From assembly GCA_018883665.1 (NCBI GenBank), contig JAHLFU010000119.1, forward strand, positions 1 to 5,763: DNA of 5,763 bases, given 5' to 3'. Below are positions 1-4,038 of the stretch, in pieces (the first letter of the stretch is position 1; the number at the start of each line of letters is the position of its first letter). This DNA comes from Paraprevotella stercoravium (lineage in GTDB: Bacteria; Bacteroidota; Bacteroidia; Bacteroidales; Bacteroidaceae). The notes below the pieces were generated by a model. That model ran no database searches. It was not told the origin of the DNA and was given only the letters and a program-made list of their open reading frames with translations. A program made the translations under genes and the position numbers.

Positions 1-353
1 TTACCGGAAGTATCATACATGAAAATATGCTCGCTGCCCAACAAAAACAAGAAACTATCGCATTGCTGTACATCATGTATGAGAAAATCGCGAAAAAGCG
101 GCTCATCATCCAGCTTCACAAAGCGCACACCAGAGGCTATGGATGACAGGTTATTGTCATACTTAGCTATTTCCGTATAAAAAGGTACATGGATATCAGC
201 AGGACGAATATTTATTGAATCGGCACGAGCCAAAGTATCCACGACTCCATCGGGTGCGAAGAGATCGACTTGCTTCTTGCCAGCACATCCTACGAATATT
301 AACAGATTCATTAGCAAGAAAAAAAATATAAGCAGATAATTGGATTTAGTCAT
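1..353 (-). CDS. 6-bladed beta-propeller-like lipoprotein, N-terminal part (C-terminus outside window)
   Basis: Only the first 117 residues are present; the frame is still open (ending DTSG) at base 1. The ATG at 353-351 gives a textbook lipoprotein signal: short polar start with one Lys (MTKSNY), a hydrophobic stretch at residues 7-22, then Cys23 in FVGC followed by AGKK, so export and lipid anchoring are likely. After a linker, residues about 70-117 read as the first propeller blade: a segment like 'LSSIASGVRFVKLDDEPL', then a 'DSFLFLLGSEHIFMYDTSG' strand pair. This pattern is typical of Bacteroidales 6-bladed beta-propeller (BF3164/NHL-like) proteins, which often occur near GG-Bacteroidales peptide genes. 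It lies 141 bp downstream of the peptide precursor, separated by a hairpin. A role in binding or presenting the peptide is only a guess. Signal peptide call is firm; the fold call is moderate because most of the protein is missing. Confidence 0.72.
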   Translation of the reverse strand, partial: MTKSNYLLIFFFLLMNLLIFVGCAGKKQVDLFAPDGVVDTLARADSINIRPADIHVPFYTEIAKYDNNLSSIASGVRFVKLDDEPLFRDFLIHDVQQCDSFLFLLGSEHIFMYDTSG

Positions 354-388
354 ACACATATATATATTATGACGACAATAATTTCTGT

Positions 389-430
389 AAGACTTTACTG
401 CACTGCTCAATTTGCAGAGAGTAAAGTCCT
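389..430 (-). terminator. Long hairpin between peptide gene and lipoprotein gene (terminator or attenuator)
   Basis: Arms 389-399 and 420-430 form an 11-bp stem in minus-strand RNA (AGGACUUUACU with AGUAAAGUCUU, one G-U pair). Inside it CUGC/GCAG (414-417 with 403-406) can close a 7-base loop. It begins 65 bases after the precursor stop codon and ends 35 bases before the lipoprotein start. The sequence after the stem is only mildly U-rich, so it is not a classical intrinsic terminator. A partial terminator, or an RNA stabiliser that raises precursor mRNA over downstream mRNA, fits equally well. Confidence 0.5.
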
Positions 431-494
431 ACAAAATCAGATGTAAAATTTTCTCAACATTTCTTCATGCATCAAGGGTATCACATTTGCATGT

Positions 495-731
495 TCAGCT
501 ATTGTGATTATTTTTCCACTCCCAATCCGTCCACCAAGTGCCGCAAAGTTTATTGCCACCACCGATGGAGGTTGAGTACCCTTTATTCCAATTCGCATTT
601 GCATTGTCAATCGTAGTTGACGGTCCCTTGCAAGCACATCCACAAGATGTTGCACCAATGAGATGTTCCATCTCATCCTGACGCAACTCCACATTGTTAA
701 GCTGCGTCAACTTTAATTTCTTGAGTTTCAT
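495..731 (-). CDS. RiPP precursor peptide, GG-Bacteroidales (TIGR04149-like) family
   Basis: A 78-residue peptide that is the likely substrate of this locus. Residues 1-27 (Lys/Leu-rich start MKLKKLKL, then ELRQDEMEHLIGA) match the leader pattern of the TIGR04149 'GG-Bacteroidales' natural product precursors, which normally end in Gly-Gly before the cleaved core; here it is Gly-Ala (26-27). The core starts TSCGCACKG with Cys30, Cys32 and Cys34, continues with a low-complexity part rich in Asn, Ser, Thr and Gly (DNANANWNKGYSTSIGGG, 42-59), then Cys63 and an unusual aromatic tail with Trp66, 67, 70 and 72. Known relatives are thought to be modified by radical SAM enzymes and exported after leader cleavage; none is seen in this window, but two glycosyltransferase genes lie directly upstream. 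The ATG at 731 is the only sensible start because it opens the conserved leader. Modification type and activity are unknown. Confidence 0.85.
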   Translation of the reverse strand: MKLKKLKLTQLNNVELRQDEMEHLIGATSCGCACKGPSTTIDNANANWNKGYSTSIGGGNKLCGTWWTDWEWKNNHNS

Positions 732-759
732 AATGTTGTTAATTAATTAGTTAAACAAT

Positions 760-779
760 AACTATTCCGAAGAATAGCT
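760..779 (-). other. UUCG-capped hairpin just upstream of the peptide gene
   Basis: In minus-strand RNA, CUAUUC-UUCG-GAAUAG forms a perfect 6-bp stem closed by the very stable C(UUCG)G tetraloop. It extends to 8 bp with a G-U and an A-U pair. It sits 8 bases after the stop of the tandem glycosyltransferase and 28 bases before the precursor start, followed by UUAUUGUUUAAC, which is only partly U-rich. It could be a weak terminator for the enzyme genes, an RNA processing or stability element, or part of the precursor leader RNA. The structure is visible; the function is inferred. Confidence 0.5.
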
Positions 780-787
780 TTCCTATT

Positions 788-2263
788 TTACATTTTATTC
801 ATATTCCATTTTTTCACTTCAAACATTCCTACAACAATATTGGAAACGAATTCTGTATGTACTATATCTACTTGGATATCCTCATAAAAGAAAAGTTTTT
901 GCTTATCTTCCTGCTGGTAAAAATCATATTTCCGCTTCCTGCAAGTTTTGTTCAAATACCCCACATGAAGTAACAACGTATGGGCAAAGGTAATTCTCTC
1001 ATTGAAGTAGGGCAATGCCTTAAAATGCAACCGCGAATTTATGCAGAATTGCATCCTCCCTCTGTTTCGGAACATCCTCCAGCGAAACCACAGACCATTC
1101 TGCGAAAGTGGATGGCTGTCTTTCATATTGGTACGGAACAGATTTACCGCATCCCACAAATTAGCAATCCAAACTCCCGCCACATCCACATCGTCCCGCT
1201 TGATAATGTCTCTTACATCCACAAAACGGTCGTCAAACCGTTCGTCCGCATCGATAAAAATAAACCATTCCGCCCGGAAAAAATAAGCGATATCCAACAA
1301 CATATTGCGGTTCTCCCTGTCGTTAAAGCCCCTCCTTTTCTTCTTGGCTTTCAACAACAGCTTGTCAGAATGAATTTTCTGATAAGTATCGTCCGCACTG
1401 TCGTCATCCAATACGATAATACCATCGCAATATTTTTCCACGCTTCGCAGGCAATCTTCAATCCGATCCGACTCATTGTAAGTGGGAATCAACGCAATGA
1501 GCGGATAAGGCTTGTCAAAAACAGACTCTTCGCCCAACTCAAATACCTTCAAACAGGACAGATAGTCCACACATAGTTCCTTGCCAAACGGGCAATCCCG
1601 CCAATTGTAAACCAGCTTCGTATAGGCTGTACCCCAGTCTCCGGTCTCATTGGCCACCGCTTCCATAGGTAACAGACTGGACTGCAAAGCCTCCGGTTTG
1701 ATATCTTCGTATGCTTGCCACTGCTCCCATAACGGATATTCCCGAAATAAAGGAACGGACAACCTACAGACACCATCCAACTCCAGCCTGCGTTGCAAGT
1801 TCTCGTCGAGCAACACGGCGCAAGCCTCATCGTAACCGCCTATCCGCATCAGGTGTTCCCGTTTGGCCATCAGACACCAACTTCCCATGGCTTCCCCCAC
1901 AGCATAATATCCCTCGTAGAACCCCAAGGCTTCCCGCAATTCAGCCATAACATCCTCCACATACCGTATTTTCGGTTGCCATACCCATACATATTGTTTC
2001 TCAGACAGTCTGATGGCCGAATTGATGGCTGCCGACCTGTTCCCTGAAACGACATCGCCCGTCAGTACTTTCCAATCAATAAAAGGATACCCCTTCACAT
2101 AATCCAAAACGAATGCGGACAAGTTCGGAGAAACCACCAAAATGACCTCGATGCCATTGCGGCGGCAATAAGGCGCCATTTCAGGGAAAAGGTTCTGAAA
2201 ATCATCCCAGTTATCAACAACCGGAATAATGACGCTCATATCAAAATCCTGAAGTTGCTTCAT
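788..2263 (-). CDS. Tandem-domain family 2 glycosyltransferase (two GT-A domains)
   Basis: A 491-residue soluble protein with no signal peptide, expected in the cytoplasm, that would transfer sugars from nucleotide-sugar donors. Residues about 8-175 form a first GT-A-like domain: MSVIIPVVDNWDDF at the start, a long middle, and GGYDEACAVLLDENLQRRL near its end, as in the acceptor region of many family 2 enzymes. The usual Asp-x-Asp metal site appears replaced by WVWQPKIRY (93-101). Residues about 254-435 form a second, more canonical domain: LIALIPTYNESDRIEDCL, then IIVLDDDSADDT, then the metal-binding-type motif FIDADER (336-342). The chosen ATG at 2263 overlaps the stop of the upstream glycosyltransferase as ATGA, implying translational coupling; the longer frame to 2314 adds 17 residues that merely overlap that gene. 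The peptide precursor follows 56 bp downstream, so the peptide is a plausible acceptor, but a polysaccharide or lipid acceptor is not excluded. Confidence 0.85.
   Translation of the reverse strand: MKQLQDFDMSVIIPVVDNWDDFQNLFPEMAPYCRRNGIEVILVVSPNLSAFVLDYVKGYPFIDWKVLTGDVVSGNRSAAINSAIRLSEKQYVWVWQPKIRYVEDVMAELREALGFYEGYYAVGEAMGSWCLMAKREHLMRIGGYDEACAVLLDENLQRRLELDGVCRLSVPLFREYPLWEQWQAYEDIKPEALQSSLLPMEAVANETGDWGTAYTKLVYNWRDCPFGKELCVDYLSCLKVFELGEESVFDKPYPLIALIPTYNESDRIEDCLRSVEKYCDGIIVLDDDSADDTYQKIHSDKLLLKAKKKRRGFNDRENRNMLLDIAYFFRAEWFIFIDADERFDDRFVDVRDIIKRDDVDVAGVWIANLWDAVNLFRTNMKDSHPLSQNGLWFRWRMFRNRGRMQFCINSRLHFKALPYFNERITFAHTLLLHVGYLNKTCRKRKYDFYQQEDKQKLFFYEDIQVDIVHTEFVSNIVVGMFEVKKWNMNKM
985..1015 (-). 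promoter_or_regulatory. Possible internal promoter for the peptide gene
   Basis: Within the 3' part of the tandem glycosyltransferase gene, minus strand, TACCTTTG (992-985) fits the Bacteroides -7 box TAnnTTTG exactly, and a TTG (1015-1013) lies 20 bases upstream, the same spacing as in the better-supported promoter at 3920-3951. It would give the precursor a leader RNA of about 245 bases that includes the UUCG hairpin. Six fixed bases plus TTG can occur by chance in coding DNA, so this is tentative. Confidence 0.2.
2260..2263 (-). promoter_or_regulatory. ATGA stop/start overlap that fixes the downstream start
   Basis: On the minus strand CTATGAAG contains both the TGA stop of the GT-B-like gene (2262-2260) and the ATG of the tandem glycosyltransferase (2263-2261). 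Such overlaps usually mean reinitiation by the same ribosome, so the two enzymes are probably made in matched amounts and may act together. Confidence 0.75.
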
Positions 2264-3471
2264 AGTTTGAAAAAAATGATTCTCTCTTTCCACAAGGCAA
2301 GCAGGTTTTGCCACAGCACTTCCGCATCCTCATCAGTCAAACCGTTCAATGCCGTCAAACCGTCCACAGCCAAAGTACCGTCACACTGCTGCAAAATACC
2401 TGCCATGTCATCATCCAGTTCTCCGAAACAAACCATGCCCCGCCACAAGATGGACTTGCCATCCTTTACTTCCACCCGAACCAGCGAAGAAAGACAAGGC
2501 TTCAATTCCTTTTGACGGTTTACATCCTGCAAAGCATCCTGCAAAACCAACAACCGTTCCACGGTCTCATTCACGGTCGTAACAAACCGATTCCATGAAT
2601 GACGCTCCTGTATGATTCGTTGGACAACACGTAACTCTTCAGCATAATCTGTCATGAATACCGACTGAACAACAGCCTCCAACAGTTTAGCCGGAATAAC
2701 TTCACGGAAATACCCGCCTTTCCTGCCGCGAAATGCGATATTCTCCAACAAGTCGTAATTGCGGGATGTGACCAATCCTCCCAAGCCATAATCTCCAAAG
2801 ATGATACAAGGCTTGCACAAAGCCATGGCGCAAAGGGCCTCATAGCCGGAAGCCAGGACCACGTGCGCGTCTTGCAGAACCTGACGTGCATGTTCCGGAG
2901 AAACGACCTTTATGGATAACGGCAAAACATCGCACAAAAACCGATATTCATCAGAAACCACTGTCAACTCTACATTCGACTTTCGGCAAAAATCAAACAG
3001 AATCCGGTCGTTCTCCATAGTATGTCCGGTAGGGAAATAGACCATCCGACAAATTTTAGGGACTGGGTCATAAAAATAATACTCAGCAAATTCCCGGACG
3101 GGACAAGACAACCGGACCTGCATCTCCTTCGGAATGCCGCACAAGGAGAAATCTGCATGAGTGAAAGCGAACACGCCGAACAGGTTTTCCCACAACGGTG
3201 GATAACCCGAAATATCGTCATTAGTTGAAACGAAAAGGCAAGGAACGTCCGGGAAGAACTTCTCTCTCCACCCCTGTAACGACTGATATTCAAAGGTATC
3301 CTGAACAAAGGCAACATCTATCTTGCCGGGCATTCCTGATTCTACTTCCGCTAAAGTGTGCACTTCATTTCCGCTTTCAGCAAGTGCTCTGCGAAAGAAG
3401 AGGGCTATCCATCCTTTGCATCCAAATAAAGAATGCATATCAGAATCTACTATGTATAGGAAATGCCTCAT
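2260..3471 (-). CDS. GT-B-like glycosyltransferase with C-terminal PqqD/RRE-like domain
   Basis: A 403-residue cytoplasmic protein. Residues 1-130 look like the first Rossmann half of a GT-B enzyme: MRHFLYIVDSD, then FGCKGWIALFFRRALAESG with a helix after the first strand. Residues about 140-275 look like the donor-binding half: VYFPTGHTMENDRILFDFC, a strand LTVVSDEYRFL, then VVLASGYEALCAMALCKPCIIFGDYGLGG (205-232), which matches the SGxxEAxxxGxP type loop binding nucleotide sugars. After a helical linker, residues about 324-403 differ: two beta strands (SSLVRVEVKDG, SILWRGMVCFG), then ELDDDMAGILQQCDG, AVDGLTALNG and a final helix EDAEVLWQNLLALWKERIIFF. This order and the 'CDG' followed by a short helix resemble PqqD-type RiPP recognition elements, which bind precursor leaders. 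It is the second gene after the promoter, 38 bp behind the DUF3244 gene, and overlaps the next gene by 4 bases. Glycosyltransferase call is good; the recognition domain is moderate. Confidence 0.75.
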   Translation of the reverse strand: MRHFLYIVDSDMHSLFGCKGWIALFFRRALAESGNEVHTLAEVESGMPGKIDVAFVQDTFEYQSLQGWREKFFPDVPCLFVSTNDDISGYPPLWENLFGVFAFTHADFSLCGIPKEMQVRLSCPVREFAEYYFYDPVPKICRMVYFPTGHTMENDRILFDFCRKSNVELTVVSDEYRFLCDVLPLSIKVVSPEHARQVLQDAHVVLASGYEALCAMALCKPCIIFGDYGLGGLVTSRNYDLLENIAFRGRKGGYFREVIPAKLLEAVVQSVFMTDYAEELRVVQRIIQERHSWNRFVTTVNETVERLLVLQDALQDVNRQKELKPCLSSLVRVEVKDGKSILWRGMVCFGELDDDMAGILQQCDGTLAVDGLTALNGLTDEDAEVLWQNLLALWKERIIFFKL

Positions 3472-3509
3472 ATTGAGCCGTTAATAATTAAGATTGAAAA
3501 AGGACCTCA

Positions 3510-3896
3510 CTACAAGGAAAAGTCTCCGTAATAGATAGACTCGTCTATATAGATTTCGACTTCAAAACTCTGTTCCCCATAGCCTTCCAAATCTATAAGG
3601 TAAACCGTAGGACTTAACGTGACCACGTCAGCAAAAAGTATATTACCATCGGCATTCCTAAGCATAACCTCCACATTTTCCAAAGACAAGGGTGCAGAAA
3701 GATAAAGCGTAGAAGCATCGTACTGTGCACGAGGTTCTATAGATACAGAACGCTTGTCCTTACCCAATGTGGTAGCTGCTTTTTTATTAAGCAATACCGT
3801 ACTTGTTGATTTATTGTCTTTATCATCAGCCCAAGCAGATAAAGATACGAAAACACATAATAATAAGGCTGCCAACCTTGAATATAAATTTTTCAT
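3510..3896 (-). CDS. Small secreted DUF3244-like protein
   Basis: A 128-residue protein with a clear signal peptide: MKNLYSR, a hydrophobic core (LAALLLCVFVSLS) and a signal peptidase I site after AWA (residue 23). There is no lipobox Cys, so it should be released into the periplasm or outside. The mature part starts with a charged, flexible stretch (DDKDNKST), and residues about 50-128 form a predicted all-beta domain: SLENVEVMLRNADGNILFADVV, then VYLIDLEGYGEQSFEVEIYIDESIYYGDFSL. The 'NVxVxLxxADGNxLF ... GxxSFEVEIxxxxxxYxGxF' pattern is that of the DUF3244 family common in Bacteroides, an Ig-like or pseudo-secretion-tail fold of unknown function. It is the first gene behind the promoter at 3920-3951, so it probably belongs to the same unit as the glycosyltransferases. 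Candidate roles, all unproven, are a chaperone, immunity protein or ligand for the neighbouring membrane regulator. Confidence 0.82.
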   Translation of the reverse strand: MKNLYSRLAALLLCVFVSLSAWADDKDNKSTSTVLLNKKAATTLGKDKRSVSIEPRAQYDASTLYLSAPLSLENVEVMLRNADGNILFADVVTLSPTVYLIDLEGYGEQSFEVEIYIDESIYYGDFSL

Positions 3897-3915
3897 AATG
3901 CTAATGGATTTTTAT

Positions 3916-3932
3916 GCCTCAAAGTTAGAGGC
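3916..3932. repeat. Inverted repeat flanking the -7 box
   Basis: GCCTC (3916-3920) and GAGGC (3928-3932) are perfect inverted copies separated by 7 bases that hold most of the -7 promoter element; GAGGCCTC at 3928-3935 is itself palindromic. A dimeric regulator bound here would block RNA polymerase. The repeat is short, so chance is possible. Confidence 0.35.
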
Positions 3933-3951
3933 CTCCATCAACAGTCACAAG
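3920..3951 (-). promoter_or_regulatory. Bacteroides-type promoter of the DUF3244/glycosyltransferase operon
   Basis: On the minus strand TAACTTTG (3927-3920) is an exact match to the Bacteroides -7 consensus TAnnTTTG. CTTG (3951-3948) is a one-mismatch -33 box (TTTG) 20 bases upstream, the expected spacing. Transcription should start near 3914, giving a leader of roughly 18 bases before the ATG at 3896. The direct-repeat array begins 16 bp upstream of the -33 box, the place for an activator. Confidence 0.65.
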
Positions 3952-3967
3952 GAAATGAAGAAAAAAG

Positions 3968-4019
3968 TTGTACTCGATGTTGTACTCACTTTGCGGGAAT
4001 AGTACTCATATTTGTACTC
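3968..4019 (-). repeat. Four-copy GAGTACAA direct repeat, candidate activator operator
   Basis: Minus-strand copies lie at 4019-4012 (GAGTACAA), 4007-4000 (GAGTACTA), 3987-3980 (GAGTACAA) and 3975-3968 (GAGTACAA). Start-to-start distances are 12, 20 and 12 bp, so two pairs repeat with a 32-bp period, about three helical turns. All copies share orientation and lie entirely between genes, upstream of a good promoter. This is how binding sites for a DNA-binding activator look; the adjacent HTH regulator is the obvious candidate. Confidence 0.65.
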
Positions 4020-4038
4020 AATATATCATCTAATAAAC

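Noticed and set aside
574..579. GAGTAC inside the precursor gene as a fifth operator copy
   Set aside because: Single six-base match, opposite orientation, inside coding sequence and without a partner at 12 bp.
437..694. 85-residue minus-strand open frame overlapping the peptide precursor
   Set aside because: It is in another frame of the precursor gene, shows no domain or signal, and the precursor frame has a recognisable family leader.
980..1576. 198-residue plus-strand open frame
   Set aside because: It lies antisense inside the tandem glycosyltransferase, whose frame carries clear motifs; composition looks like a shadow.
2264..2314. 17-residue N-terminal extension of the tandem glycosyltransferase
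   Set aside because: It would overlap the upstream gene by 55 bases, while the ATG at 2263 gives an ATGA overlap and starts just before the first domain.
3754..4002. Plus-strand open frame spanning the operon promoter
   Set aside because: It is antisense to the DUF3244 signal peptide, and runs through the repeat array; no family resemblance.
3968..4019. Direct repeats as a CRISPR array
   Set aside because: Units are only 8 bp with 4-12 bp between them, far too short for CRISPR repeats and spacers; operator sites explain them better.
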